A stretch of 64,000 nt of DNA, from assembly GCF_022549225.1 (NCBI RefSeq), contig NZ_JAKZFD010000008.1:217729-281728 (forward strand). Reading direction: 5' to 3'. Position 1 is the first letter of the stretch; the number at the start of each line of letters is the position of its first letter. This document shows, in pieces, positions 1-8,484 of the stretch. The stretch is from Pelomonas sp. CA6. GTDB lineage: Bacteria > Pseudomonadota > Gammaproteobacteria > Burkholderiales > Burkholderiaceae_C. Both the position numbers and the translations under genes were made by a program. The notes under the pieces were generated by a model that made no database searches, was not told the DNA's origin, and saw nothing but the letters and a program-made list of their open reading frames with translations.

Positions 1-1
1 C

Positions 2-1534
2 GCCGGCCTCAGCGCCGACACCCGCGCCGCACCGCTGCTGGGCGTGCACCTGTGCCCGGTGGTCGCGGCGGTCACGGCGCAGAACTCCTGCGGCGTGCGC
101 TCGGTGCACGCGCAGCCCGCGGAGCTGCTGTCGGCCCAGTTCGCGGCGCTGGAGCAAGACCTGACCCCGCGCGCGATCAAGACCGGCCTGCTGGGCTCGG
201 TGGAGGCGGTGCGGGCGTTGGTCGCGGTGCTGGAGCGGCTGCGCCAGCGCGCGCCGGCCGCGCCCGTGGCCCTGGTGGTCGACCCGGTGCTGGGCGCCAG
301 CGCCGGCGGCGCCGCCTTCGCCGACGCGGCCCTGCTGCAGGCCTACCGCGAGCTGCTGCTGCCGCGCTGCGACCTGCTCACGCCCAACCGGCGCGAGGCC
401 GAGCGGCTGTGCGGCGTCGCGCCCGGCGCGCTGTCCGTGCCGGCGCTGGCCGAACGCCTGCGCGCGCTGGGCGCCCGCGCGGTCTGCATCACCGGCGGCG
501 ACGATCTGCAGACGCCCGGCGCGGACCGCCTGGCGCTGGACTGGCTCAGCGGCCGTGGCGCGGAGCCCAGCGGGCAGGCGCCGGCGGCCCCCGCCGTGGA
601 AGGCTGGCTGGCGCTGCCGCGCCTGCGCGCCGAGGGGCTGCACCAGCATGGCAGCGGCTGCACCTTCGCAACGGCCGCCGCCGCGGCGCTGGCGCGCGGC
701 TTCGCGCTGGCGGACGCGGTGATCCTGGCCAAGATGCTGGCCTGGTGCGGGCTGCGCGATGGCCACGCGGCGGGCGCGGGGCCCGGGCCTTTGCGTCCGC
801 GGGCGGGCTTCATCGACGACCCGGCGGCCATGCCGGTGCTGGGGAGCGCGCTGGACGCCCGGCCCTCGGCCGCCACACTGGCGCGCTGGGCCTCGGTGCT
901 GCGGCAACCGGCGGCACCGCCGACGCAGGCCGGCGCGCTGTACGGCATCAGCGCCGATCCGGCCCAGTTGGCCCGGCTGGCCCGCGGCGGGCGCTTCGCC
1001 CACCTGCAGCTGCGCATCAAGGGCGGCGCGGACGAGGCCCATGACCGGCGGCGCCTGCAGGACGCGATCGCCGCCGCGGTGCAGGGCTGCCGCGGCCAGG
1101 GCGTGCAGCTGTGGATCAACGACCACTGGGAACTGGCGCTGCGGGCCGGCGCGGAGGCGCTGCATCTGGGCCAGGAAGACTGGGCCCGGCTGGGCCCGGC
1201 GGCGCAGGAAGAACTGCTCGCCCTGCAGGCCGAGGGCCGGCTGCGCCTGGGCCTCTCCAGCCACAGCCTGTGGGAGCTGGCGCGCGCCCGCGCGCTGGCG
1301 CCAGCGCTGATCGCCTGCGGCCCCATCTGGCCCACCCAGACCAAGGACATGCCCTGGCTGCCCCAGGGCCTGGCCCAGCTGCGCTGGTGGGTGCGCATGG
1401 CCGGGCGACCGGTGGTCGCCATCGGCGGCGTCACCGACGCCGCGCGGCTGGCCGCGGTGCGCCGCAGCGGCGCCGCGGCGGTATGCCTGGTGCGCGGCCT
1501 GGCGCTGGCGGAATCCGCGCCTCCTCAGGGTTGA
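2..1534 (+). CDS. thiDE: Bifunctional hydroxymethylpyrimidine kinase / thiamine-phosphate synthase (ThiD-ThiE fusion), 5' end outside window
   Basis: The reading frame is open from base 2 (AGLSADTRAAPLLGVH...), so the start lies upstream of the window. The N-terminal half is a ribokinase-fold ThiD that phosphorylates HMP and HMP-P: VTAQNS, DPVLGASAGG, LTPNRREAERL and the anion-hole motif HGSGCTFATA near its end. From about base 935 a TIM-barrel ThiE-like domain follows: YGISAD, INDHWELAL, GPIWPTQTKD and AIGGV, which joins HMP-PP to the thiazole phosphate. Both halves act in the cytosolic thiamine pathway. The ThiE half is somewhat divergent (LRIK where LRDK is usual). Whether the second domain is fully active cannot be judged from sequence alone. 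Confidence 0.88.
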   Translation, partial: AGLSADTRAAPLLGVHLCPVVAAVTAQNSCGVRSVHAQPAELLSAQFAALEQDLTPRAIKTGLLGSVEAVRALVAVLERLRQRAPAAPVALVVDPVLGASAGGAAFADAALLQAYRELLLPRCDLLTPNRREAERLCGVAPGALSVPALAERLRALGARAVCITGGDDLQTPGADRLALDWLSGRGAEPSGQAPAAPAVEGWLALPRLRAEGLHQHGSGCTFATAAAAALARGFALADAVILAKMLAWCGLRDGHAAGAGPGPLRPRAGFIDDPAAMPVLGSALDARPSAATLARWASVLRQPAAPPTQAGALYGISADPAQLARLARGGRFAHLQLRIKGGADEAHDRRRLQDAIAAAVQGCRGQGVQLWINDHWELALRAGAEALHLGQEDWARLGPAAQEELLALQAEGRLRLGLSSHSLWELARARALAPALIACGPIWPTQTKDMPWLPQGLAQLRWWVRMAGRPVVAIGGVTDAARLAAVRRSGAAAVCLVRGLALAESAPPQG

Positions 1535-1565
1535 GCAGCGCGGGGGCCTCGATGCACCGGCGGCG

Positions 1566-1889
1566 TCAGTCCTCCGGCAGGAAGATCCACAGCAGCAGGT
1601 AGAGCAGCACGCCGGTGCCGGCGCACAGCACCAGCAGCGTGAAAGCCAAACGCCAGAACCAGGACGCCATGCCGGTGATCTGCGCCAGGCCGCCGCAGAC
1701 CCCGCCCACCCAGCGGTCGTCGCGGCTGCGACGCAGCGAGTTCAGCACCGAACCGGCATCGCCACCGCCACTGCGGCCGCCGCTGGTGCCATTCAACACC
1801 CGGGCCTTGGCCTGGGCGAACTCCTCGTCGCTGAGGACACCGCGCTGGTGCAGGTCGGCCAGGCGGTTGAGTTCTTCGCTGTCGCTCAT
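1566..1889 (-). CDS. PspC-domain membrane protein with N-terminal SHOCT-like helix
   Basis: A 107-residue protein. Residues 5-32 (LNRLADLHQRGVLSDEEFAQ) look like a SHOCT short oligomerisation motif. Residues about 57-105 form a PspC domain (WVGGVCGGLAQITGM, then one hydrophobic span ending in LLWIFLPED). PspC proteins are inner-membrane partners in envelope-stress responses; no pspA or pspB is nearby, so only the domain is supported. The start is fixed by GGAG nine bases before the ATG. It is convergent with thiDE, with a 31-bp gap, and divergent from the S9 peptidase gene. Confidence 0.82.
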   Translation of the reverse strand: MSDSEELNRLADLHQRGVLSDEEFAQAKARVLNGTSGGRSGGGDAGSVLNSLRRSRDDRWVGGVCGGLAQITGMASWFWRLAFTLLVLCAGTGVLLYLLLWIFLPED

Positions 1890-2067
1890 GAGGACTCCTT
1901 CTCGAATCGATCCATGGGGCGCAGCCTAGCCCAGCCGCGCGGGCGACGCGGGGCTTCTTGCGACCGGCCGCAAGGACGGTGGGATGGACGAGCGCCGCAA
2001 GGGAACAGGCGCGGTCGGCACGCGCACAAACCGGGGGAAGCGCCCGAGGACGGGCAGGCCGCGCTCT

Positions 2068-2076
2068 TGCTATAAC
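2068..2076 (+). promoter_or_regulatory. Extended -10 promoter of the S9 peptidase gene
   Basis: TGCTATAAC matches an extended -10 (TGn then TATAAC). It would start transcription near 2083, about 22 bases before the ATG at 2105. No convincing -35 is visible, as expected for an extended -10 promoter. It is the only AT-rich spot in the 215-bp gap between the divergent genes. Confidence 0.45.
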
Positions 2077-2104
2077 GTCGGCCTCCTTTCCCTGAGTCCC
2101 GTCC

Positions 2105-5100
2105 ATGTCCGTCCCGGTTTCCCTGCCCCGTCTCGCGGGCGCCCTGATCGCCACCCATCTCGCCCTTCACGCCCCGGCCTTCGCCGCCACGCCCACGCCG
2201 CCGCAAGCGGCCACGCCGCTGGCCGCGGCCGCGGCCGTGCTGAGCGCGAAGAAGCCCATCACCCACGATGTCTACGCCGAATGGCGCAGCATCCAGGGCA
2301 CCCAGCTGAGCCGCGACGGCCAGTGGCTGGCCTATGCGCTGGTGGCGCAAGAGGCCGATGGCGAGCTGGTGCTGCGCCGCCTCGCCGACGGTCAGGAATG
2401 GCGCGTGCCGCGCGGCACGGCCCCGCAGTTCAGCCCCGACGGCCGCCATGTGGCCTTCGCGGTCCAGCCCACGCGCGCCGAGCTGGACAAGGCCAAGAAG
2501 GACAAGAAGAAGGGCGACGACGCGCCCAAGCCCGGCGCCGGCTGGATGGAGCTCGCCACCGGCAAGGTGGAACAGCTGGCGCGCGTGAAGCGCTTTGCGT
2601 GGGCCGAGGAAGGCAGCGGCCATCTGGCCCTTCTGCTGGAGCCGCCCGCGGCACGCGGCGGTGCTGCCGGCGCCAAGGCGGAAGCCGCGAAGGCGGACAC
2701 GTTCGAGCCCGCGCTGGAGGACCAGGAGGCTCCGCCTCCCGGCACCCAGGCCGGGCTGTTCCCGGGCTCGTCGGCCGAAGGCGCCGCCGCGGGCAAGAAG
2801 CAGCCCGGCAGCGAGCTGGTGCTGGTGGACCTGGCCTCCGGCCTGCGCCAGTCCATCAAGGACGTGGCCGAGTTCCAGTGGGCCCGAGACGGACAGCGCC
2901 TGGCCTATGTGGTGGCGCTGAAGGACGCGAAGGACAGCGCCAAGGACGGCAGCAAGGACAGCGGCAAGGAGGCCAAGGAAGGCGCGGCCTCGCCGCCCGC
3001 GCGCGGCGACGAAACGAACGCCCGCGAGGGCGTCTACCTGCTGGCCCCCGCGGGCGGCGCGGTGCAGGCGCTGTTGACCGGCGCCGGCCACTACCGCCAG
3101 CTGCGCTTCGACCGCGAAGGCCGCCAGCTGGCCTTCGTGAGCAACCGCGACCATCTGGCCGAGAAGGCAGCGGAACGGGCCACCGAGAAGGCCGCCGGCA
3201 AGCCCACCGAGAAGGCGCAGGACAAGGCCGACGCCAAGCCCGAGCCCACGCCCTTCAAGCTCTATTTGTGGCGCCAGGGCGAGGCGCAGGCGCGGTCCCT
3301 GGTCGCCGCCGGCCAGCCGGGCCTGCCCGAGGGCTGGGGCCCCAGCGAGCACGCGGCGCTGAATTTCAGCAAGGACGGCCGGCGCCTCTTCCTGGGCACG
3401 GCCAAGCTGCCCGCCGCCGAGCCCAAGGACGCGCCCGAGCCGCTGAAGGTGGACCTCTGGCACTGGAAAGACCCCGAGCTGCAGTCGGTGCAGAAGGTCA
3501 AGGCCGAGCGTGAGAAGCAGCGCAGCTACCGCGCCGTCGTCCACCTGGACGGCGAGGCCGCGCGCTTCGTGCAGCTGGCGACGCCGGAGATTCCGCATGT
3601 GGTCGTCAACGAGAACGCCGGCAGCGCGCTGGGGCTCAGCGAACTGCCGTACCGCCAGCTCATGTCCTGGGAAGGCGTGTACATGGACGCCTACGCGCTG
3701 GACCTGCAGACCGGCCAGAGCCGGCTGCTGGCCAAGAAGCTGCGTCACACGCCGCGGCTCTCGCCGGGCGGCCGCTATGTGCTGGGATTCGACGCGCAGG
3801 CGCTCCGCTGGCTGGCCTGGAGCACCGACGGCGCGCGCCGCCTGGACCTGACGGGTTCGATCAAGGCGCGCTTCGACAACATCGAGCGCGATGTGCCGGA
3901 CCTGCCCGCGCCCTATGGCGTGGCCGGCTGGACCGCGGACGACGACGCCGTCGTGCTCTACGACCAGTTCGACCTCTGGGCCGTGCGGCCCCAGGACGGC
4001 AGCGCCCGCAACCTCACGCAGGGCTATGGCCGCCAGCACCAGCTGCAGCTGCGCCACGTGCCGCTGGACCCCGAGGACGCCGACGCCAAGCCGCTGCCCG
4101 CCGACACGCTGATGCTCAGCGCGGTGCACGAGGTGCAGCGCGACAGCGGCTATTTCCGCGTCGCCGCGGGCGGCGGCCAGCCGCAGAAGCTGATCCTCGC
4201 GCCCAAGATGATCGGCGGACTGATCAAGGCCAAGAACGCCGACCGCGTGGTCTTCACGCAGCAGAGCTTCACCGAGTTCCCCGACCTGTGGACCGACACG
4301 CTGCAGCTGTCGGCGCCGCAGCAGCTCAGCGCCGCCAACCCGCAGCAGGCCGCGCTGCGCTGGGGCACGCAGGAACTGATCAGCTACAAGACCGCGGCCG
4401 GCAAGACCCTGCGTGCGCTGCTGGCCAAGCCCGAGGACTTCGACCCGGCCAAGAAGTACCCGCTGATGGTGTACATCTACGAGAAGATGACGGACAACCG
4501 CTATCGCTTCGTCGCGCCGGCGCCCGGCCAGAACATCAACGTCACGCGCTACGTCAGCAACGGCTATCTGGTGCTGCGTCCCGACCTGGAATACACCACC
4601 GGCCACCCCGGCCGCAGCGCGCTGGAGGCTGTCGTGCCGGCGGTGCGCCAGCTGATCGCCAAGGGCTTCGTCGATCCCAAGCGCGTGGGCATCCAGGGCC
4701 ACAGCTGGGGCGCCTACCAGATCAACTACCTGATCACGCAGACCGACCTGTTCGCCGCCGCCGAGGCGGGCGCCTCCATGGCCAACATGACCAGCGGCTA
4801 TGGCGGCATCCGCTGGGGCACCGGCCTGTCGCGCGCCTTCCAGTACGAGCACGGCCAGAGCCGCATGGGCACCACGCCCTGGCAGCGGCCCGACCTCTAT
4901 CTGCAGAACTCGCCCCTCTTCCACATCGACAAGGTGCGCACGCCCTACCTCACCGTGCACAACGACGAGGACGACGCCGTGCCCTGGTATCAGGGCATCG
5001 AGATGTTCACGGCGCTGCGCCGCCTGGGCAAGGAAGCCTACTGGTTCAACTACAACGGCGAGAAGCACGGGCTGCGCGACCGCGACAACATCAAGCACTT

Positions 5101-5239
5101 CACCGTGCACATGGCGGAGTTCTTCGACCACTACCTGCTGGGCAGCCCGCGCCCGGCGTGGATGGACCAGCCCGTGCCCTATCTGGAACGTGGCCGGCGC
5201 GATGTGATGCCGCTGTTCCGGCCGCAGCCTCAGAAGTAA
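2105..5239 (+). CDS. Secreted S9 family (prolyl oligopeptidase-like) serine peptidase
   Basis: A 1044-residue protein with a signal peptide (about 1-27, ending AFA). A long beta-propeller-like region with WD/Kelch-type sequences (FSPDGRHVAFAV, LRFDREGRQLAFV) precedes a C-terminal alpha/beta-hydrolase domain. The predicted catalytic triad is S867 (GHSWG), an Asp around 954-957 (NDEDDAVP) and H988 (EKHG). It should cleave peptides in the periplasm. It is unusually long for S9: two Lys/Ala/Glu-rich low-complexity insertions sit in the propeller, near residues 275-300 and 350-380. No good Shine-Dalgarno precedes the ATG. A strong hairpin terminator follows, so it is probably monocistronic. Confidence 0.9.
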   Translation: MSVPVSLPRLAGALIATHLALHAPAFAATPTPPQAATPLAAAAAVLSAKKPITHDVYAEWRSIQGTQLSRDGQWLAYALVAQEADGELVLRRLADGQEWRVPRGTAPQFSPDGRHVAFAVQPTRAELDKAKKDKKKGDDAPKPGAGWMELATGKVEQLARVKRFAWAEEGSGHLALLLEPPAARGGAAGAKAEAAKADTFEPALEDQEAPPPGTQAGLFPGSSAEGAAAGKKQPGSELVLVDLASGLRQSIKDVAEFQWARDGQRLAYVVALKDAKDSAKDGSKDSGKEAKEGAASPPARGDETNAREGVYLLAPAGGAVQALLTGAGHYRQLRFDREGRQLAFVSNRDHLAEKAAERATEKAAGKPTEKAQDKADAKPEPTPFKLYLWRQGEAQARSLVAAGQPGLPEGWGPSEHAALNFSKDGRRLFLGTAKLPAAEPKDAPEPLKVDLWHWKDPELQSVQKVKAEREKQRSYRAVVHLDGEAARFVQLATPEIPHVVVNENAGSALGLSELPYRQLMSWEGVYMDAYALDLQTGQSRLLAKKLRHTPRLSPGGRYVLGFDAQALRWLAWSTDGARRLDLTGSIKARFDNIERDVPDLPAPYGVAGWTADDDAVVLYDQFDLWAVRPQDGSARNLTQGYGRQHQLQLRHVPLDPEDADAKPLPADTLMLSAVHEVQRDSGYFRVAAGGGQPQKLILAPKMIGGLIKAKNADRVVFTQQSFTEFPDLWTDTLQLSAPQQLSAANPQQAALRWGTQELISYKTAAGKTLRALLAKPEDFDPAKKYPLMVYIYEKMTDNRYRFVAPAPGQNINVTRYVSNGYLVLRPDLEYTTGHPGRSALEAVVPAVRQLIAKGFVDPKRVGIQGHSWGAYQINYLITQTDLFAAAEAGASMANMTSGYGGIRWGTGLSRAFQYEHGQSRMGTTPWQRPDLYLQNSPLFHIDKVRTPYLTVHNDEDDAVPWYQGIEMFTALRRLGKEAYWFNYNGEKHGLRDRDNIKHFTVHMAEFFDHYLLGSPRPAWMDQPVPYLERGRRDVMPLFRPQPQK

Positions 5240-5246
5240 AGGCGGG

Positions 5247-5273
5247 ACGGGCGGCCAGTGGCCGCCCGTTTCT
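5247..5273 (+). terminator. Rho-independent terminator after the S9 peptidase gene
   Basis: A perfect 10-bp stem (ACGGGCGGCC / GGCCGCCCGT) with an AGT loop is followed by TTTCT. It begins eight bases after the S9 stop codon. It may also stop transcription arriving from speD on the other strand, although the U-tract there is weaker. Confidence 0.8.
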
Positions 5274-5291
5274 CCAGAAAACGAAGCCGTG

Positions 5292-5666
5292 TCAGGGCCG
5301 GCGCCGCTGCAGCGCCTGCTCGTGGACGCGCTGCGCGCCGAACATCGCCACCAGCGCGGTCATCAGCACGCGTGCCTTCGCCGAGTTGTCCTCGCCGTAG
5401 TTGCAGACATAGACGTCCAGCGTCACGCCGGCCAGCTCCGGCCAGGTGTGCAGCGCCACATGCGATTCGGCCAGCAGCAGCATGCCGGTCATGCCCCCGG
5501 GCTGGCCCGGGGCCAGGTCGGGAAAGCGATGCCAGTGCTCGCCGACCACGCGCAGCCCGGCCGCCTCGGTATGTTCGCGGCAACGGCGCGCCAGCGCCAA
5601 AGAATCCGTGAGCAGCTCGATGGCCCGGCAGCCGGCCAGGTCGGCGGTGAGGTGTAGACCCTGCAT
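5292..5666 (-). CDS. speD: S-adenosylmethionine decarboxylase, prokaryotic class 1B type
   Basis: A 124-residue proenzyme that makes decarboxylated SAM for spermidine synthesis. The family motif LLAESHVALHTWPE is intact. S68 is the predicted autocleavage and pyruvoyl residue, with H73 and C88 at the usual spacing (+5 and +20). HLTADLAGC near the N-terminus is also typical, and the length is normal for the short class 1B enzymes. No speE (spermidine synthase) lies next to it. It is 30 bp downstream of the MerR-type gene on the same strand, so the two may be cotranscribed. Confidence 0.88.
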   Translation of the reverse strand: MQGLHLTADLAGCRAIELLTDSLALARRCREHTEAAGLRVVGEHWHRFPDLAPGQPGGMTGMLLLAESHVALHTWPELAGVTLDVYVCNYGEDNSAKARVLMTALVAMFGAQRVHEQALQRRRP

Positions 5667-5696
5667 GCGCGGCAGTGTAGGCGCGGTACCCGCGCC

Positions 5697-6203
5697 TCAG
5701 CGCGGTGCCGCCTGCCCCTGCGCCTCCGCGAGCAGCGCATGGCAGCGCTCCTCGTGCTGCGCGATCTCGGCCAGGGTCACCTGGATGTCATCCAGCTGCT
5801 GCTGCAGCTGGCGACGGTGCTGGGCCAGCACTTCCAGAAAAGCCTTGAGCTGGGGCACGGTGTCGGAGTGCGTGTCGTACATGTCGACCAGCTGCTTGAT
5901 CTCCTGCAGCGCCAGGCCCAGGCGCTTGCCGCGCAGGGTCAGCTTCAGCCGGGTGCGGTCGCGGTAGGTATAGACGCGGTTGCGGCCGGCGCGCGCCGGG
6001 GTCAGCAGCCCCATGTCCTCGTAGAAACGGATCGCGCGCGGCGTGATGTCGAATTCCGCCGCCAGCTCGGTGATGGTGTACAGCCGGCCGCCGCCCTGCG
6101 GCTCCGCGTCCGCCAGCGCTTCGTCCGGGCCGGCCTCCTGAGCCTGCAGGGCGGTGTCCGGCAGGGACTTGGCGGCGAGGGAGGCGTCGGAATCGGGGCT
6201 CAT
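5697..6203 (-). CDS. MerR-family transcriptional regulator, LiuR-like
   Basis: A 168-residue protein. A variable N-terminus of about 40 residues is followed by a MerR winged helix (YTITELAAEFDITPRAIRFYED, GLLTPARAGRNRVYTYRDRTRL) and a coiled-coil dimerisation region rich in Gln and Leu. No metal-binding cysteine pattern of the MerR/CueR type is present. The best match I can recall is LiuR, which controls branched-chain amino acid catabolism in proteobacteria. Support comes from the palindrome 16 bp upstream of its ATG, which recurs in front of icmF (37578-37601). It is divergent from the MBL-fold gene, with only 47 bp between the starts. Confidence 0.82.
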   Translation of the reverse strand: MSPDSDASLAAKSLPDTALQAQEAGPDEALADAEPQGGGRLYTITELAAEFDITPRAIRFYEDMGLLTPARAGRNRVYTYRDRTRLKLTLRGKRLGLALQEIKQLVDMYDTHSDTVPQLKAFLEVLAQHRRQLQQQLDDIQVTLAEIAQHEERCHALLAEAQGQAAPR

Positions 6204-6219
6204 GGCTACACTGAGGACA

Positions 6220-6241
6220 GTGACGTTAACGTAAACGTAAG
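6220..6241. promoter_or_regulatory. Probable LiuR-type operator shared by the divergent MerR and MBL genes
   Basis: TGACGTTAACGTAAACGTAA is an imperfect palindrome of GACGTTwACGTAAACGT type. It matches the perfect palindrome upstream of icmF at 18 of 22 positions. It fills almost half of the 47-bp gap between the two divergent start codons, so binding here would affect both genes and suggests autoregulation. It ends only nine bases before the MBL ATG, so the MBL mRNA leader must be very short or absent. Assignment to the adjacent regulator is inference. Confidence 0.65.
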
Positions 6242-6250
6242 TCTAAAGCC

Positions 6251-7333
6251 ATGGCCAATGCTCGTGAATCGGAATTGAACTACCCCTTGGGCGACACGCT
6301 GCCGGCCGTGGGGCAGGCGCTGGAGCTGCAGCCCGGCGTGCACTGGGTGCGCATGGGGCTGCCCTTCGCGTTGGACCACATCAACCTGTGGCTGCTGCGT
6401 GACCGCCTGGACGGGCGCGAGGGCTGGACGGTGGTGGACTGCGGCATCCACAGCGAGGCCACGCAAGCGGCCTGGGAGCAGGTGTTCGCGACCCAGCTGG
6501 ACGGGCTGCCGGTGCTGCGCGTCGTCGTCACCCACTTCCATCCCGACCACATGGGACTGGCGCACTGGCTGACCCAGCGCTGGAGCACGCCGGAACAGGC
6601 CTGCCGGCTCTGGATGAGCGCGACCGACTACAACCTGGCGCGCGTCGCGTCCTCGTCCACCGTGGGCATGGGCGGCGAGGCGGCCGCGGACTTCTTCGCT
6701 AGCCACGGACTGACCGACCCGGACTCGCAGGCCAAGATCCGCGCCCGCGCCAGCTACTACCCCGGCATGGTGCCGGCGATACCGGCGAGCTACCGCCGCC
6801 TGATGGACGGTCAGCGCCTGCGCATCGGCGCGCACGACTGGCACTGCATCGTCGGCTACGGCCACGCGCCGGAGCACATCAGCCTGTTCAGCGAGAGCCT
6901 GGGCCTGCTGATCTCCGGTGACATGCTGCTGCCGCGGATCTCGACCAATGTCTCGGTGGTGGACGTGGAGCCCGAGGCCGATCCGCTGACGCTCTACCTG
7001 GATTCGCTGCAGCGCCTCGCGGAGCTTCCCGAGCAGACCCTGGTGCTGCCCTCGCACGGCAAGCCCTTCCGCGGCCTGCAGGCGCGGCTGGCGCAGCTGC
7101 GCGAGCACCACGACGAGCGCCTGGACGAGGTGCTGCAGGCCTGCCGTGCCAAGCCCTGCCATGCGGCCGAGCTGCTGGCGCTGATGTTCAAGCGCCCGCT
7201 GGATCTGCACCAGACCACCTTCGCGATGGGCGAGGCGGTGGCGCATCTGAATGCGCTGTGGCTGGGGGGGCGGCTGGTGCGCGAGCGCGCGGCCGATGGC
7301 ATCTACCGCTTCTCGGCGGTGCAGACGGCCTGA
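6251..7333 (+). CDS. Metallo-beta-lactamase-fold hydrolase
   Basis: A 360-residue protein with the zinc motif THFHPDH (H95, H97, D99, H100), further ligands in GYGHAPEH and LISGD, and LPSHGKPF. A C-terminal helical, winged-helix-like region (about 280-360) is typical of the LACTB2-like and RNase-Z-like subgroup that acts on thioesters or other small substrates. The substrate is unknown. The shared operator with a LiuR-like regulator suggests a role in acyl-CoA metabolism, which is inference. No Shine-Dalgarno is visible between the operator and the ATG. A clear terminator follows. Confidence 0.85.
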   Translation: MANARESELNYPLGDTLPAVGQALELQPGVHWVRMGLPFALDHINLWLLRDRLDGREGWTVVDCGIHSEATQAAWEQVFATQLDGLPVLRVVVTHFHPDHMGLAHWLTQRWSTPEQACRLWMSATDYNLARVASSSTVGMGGEAAADFFASHGLTDPDSQAKIRARASYYPGMVPAIPASYRRLMDGQRLRIGAHDWHCIVGYGHAPEHISLFSESLGLLISGDMLLPRISTNVSVVDVEPEADPLTLYLDSLQRLAELPEQTLVLPSHGKPFRGLQARLAQLREHHDERLDEVLQACRAKPCHAAELLALMFKRPLDLHQTTFAMGEAVAHLNALWLGGRLVRERAADGIYRFSAVQTA

Positions 7334-7344
7334 AGAAGACAAAT

Positions 7345-7376
7345 CCCGCCGCCCGGTACCGGGACGGCGGGTTTGT
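7345..7376 (+). terminator. Rho-independent terminator after the MBL-fold gene
   Basis: The outer stem CCCGCCG / CGGCGGG and inner stem CCCGGT / ACCGGG (one bulged A) are followed by TTTGT. It starts 12 bases after the stop codon. Confidence 0.72.
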
Positions 7377-7527
7377 GCCTTGTATCGCAGAGGCCCGGTC
7401 GCTGGGCTGGGCCACGGGCCATGCCGGGCGGCCGAACTCCAAAAAACTGCTTGAGTCGGGGGCGCTACTGCTTTGTGATGACAGCGTGCGGCGTCAAGTG
7501 TCCTCCTAGGAGGCATGCGCGACAAAT

Positions 7528-7541
7528 CCCCCCAAAGGGGG
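7528..7541 (-). terminator. Possible weak terminator downstream of the ygjP-like gene
   Basis: On the minus strand CCCCC-TTT-GGGGG is followed by GATTTGT, about 20 bases after the gene ends. The rest of the 227-bp gap (7334-7560) also holds a 12-bp palindrome CCTCCTAGGAGG (7502-7513), with no gene that I can support. Confidence 0.3.
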
Positions 7542-7560
7542 TGTGCCCATGGGCGGCGGA

Positions 7561-8442
7561 TCAGGGGCCCAGATGGGGCAGCACCGCATGGCGCAGGCGC
7601 TCGCGGGCCGACTCGTAGTCGGGATAGACCGACTGCACCACGGCCCAGAAGCGCGGGCTGTGGTTCATCTCGCGCAGATGGGCCAGTTCGTGCGCCACCA
7701 CGTAGTCGATCAGCCCGGGCGGGAAGTGGATCAGGCGCCAGTTGAGGCGGATCATGCCCTTCGCGCTGGCGCTGCCCCAGCGCGTCTGCGCCGACGACAG
7801 GCGCAGCCCCGCCATCACCACGCCCAGCTGCGGCGCGAAATGCCGGCACCGTGCCTCGAACAGCGCGCGCGCGCGCGCCTGCAGCCACAGGAGCACGGCC
7901 TCGCGGATCTGCTCGGGCCCGGCTTGCTGGCTCAGGCCGAGATAGAGCGTGCGCCGCGCCACGCTGTCCAGGGTGGCCTGGACATGGCTCTCGCCATCGT
8001 CCAGCCGGGCGCCGCCCGGCGCCAGCTTGGGGTCCAGCACCACGATCAGCGGCTCCCCCAGATAGGGCAGGCTGCAGCCGTCGCCCCAGGCGATGTTCAG
8101 CGCCTCGCTGCGGCGCGCACGCTCGCGCTGCTCGTGCAGCTTGCGCAGGATCCAGTCGCCCTTTTGCTGCAGCGCGCGGTCGATCTCGGCGATGCTGACC
8201 CATTTGGGCGCCGACACGCGCAAGCCCTGCTCGCTGACGGTAAAGCCGATGGAGCGGCGGCGCGCGCGGCGCAGCTCGTAGCCCACCGCCTGTCCCTGCA
8301 GCAGCACCTGGCGGCCCGGGCAGGATGGCGACGGCGGCCGCGCGGGCGCCGGGGTCGGCTCGGGGGCCGGTTCAGGGTCGAACAACGACAGCTGGGCCTT
8401 CCTGAACAGTCCGGCCAGCCCTCGCAGCTTGGGGGTGAGCAT
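7561..8442 (-). CDS. YgjP/SprT-like zinc metalloprotein (DUF45, M48-type HExxH)
   Basis: A 293-residue protein. The C-terminal half carries the DUF45 signature: VVAHELAHLREMNHS (HELAH at about 251-255, with the third ligand in NHS) and the upstream WGSASAKGMIRLNWRLI. The family includes E. coli YgjP, reported as a UTP pyrophosphatase-like or metallopeptidase-like protein; the reaction is not settled. At 293 residues it is longer than YgjP (about 167) because of a Pro/Ala-rich segment (24-45) and a fuller N-terminal domain. It is last in a minus-strand run with plsC, 42 bp after that gene. Confidence 0.82.
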   Translation of the reverse strand: MLTPKLRGLAGLFRKAQLSLFDPEPAPEPTPAPARPPSPSCPGRQVLLQGQAVGYELRRARRRSIGFTVSEQGLRVSAPKWVSIAEIDRALQQKGDWILRKLHEQRERARRSEALNIAWGDGCSLPYLGEPLIVVLDPKLAPGGARLDDGESHVQATLDSVARRTLYLGLSQQAGPEQIREAVLLWLQARARALFEARCRHFAPQLGVVMAGLRLSSAQTRWGSASAKGMIRLNWRLIHFPPGLIDYVVAHELAHLREMNHSPRFWAVVQSVYPDYESARERLRHAVLPHLGP

Positions 8443-8484
8443 GGGGCCGCAGTGTAATCAAGCGGCCCCAGCGCCGGGCTGGTT

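Noticed and set aside
1886..5131. 1081-codon open frame antisense to the S9 peptidase gene
   Set aside because: A shadow of codon bias in GC-rich DNA. Its product is repetitive in Gly, Leu, Arg, His and Gln with no domains, while the plus strand encodes a complete S9 enzyme with signal peptide and triad.
7515..7745. Small frame after AGGAGGCATG at the CCTCCTAGGAGG palindrome
   Set aside because: The ribosome-like sequence is part of a palindrome, the product is Arg/Pro/Gly-rich without pattern, and it runs into the antisense of the ygjP-like gene.
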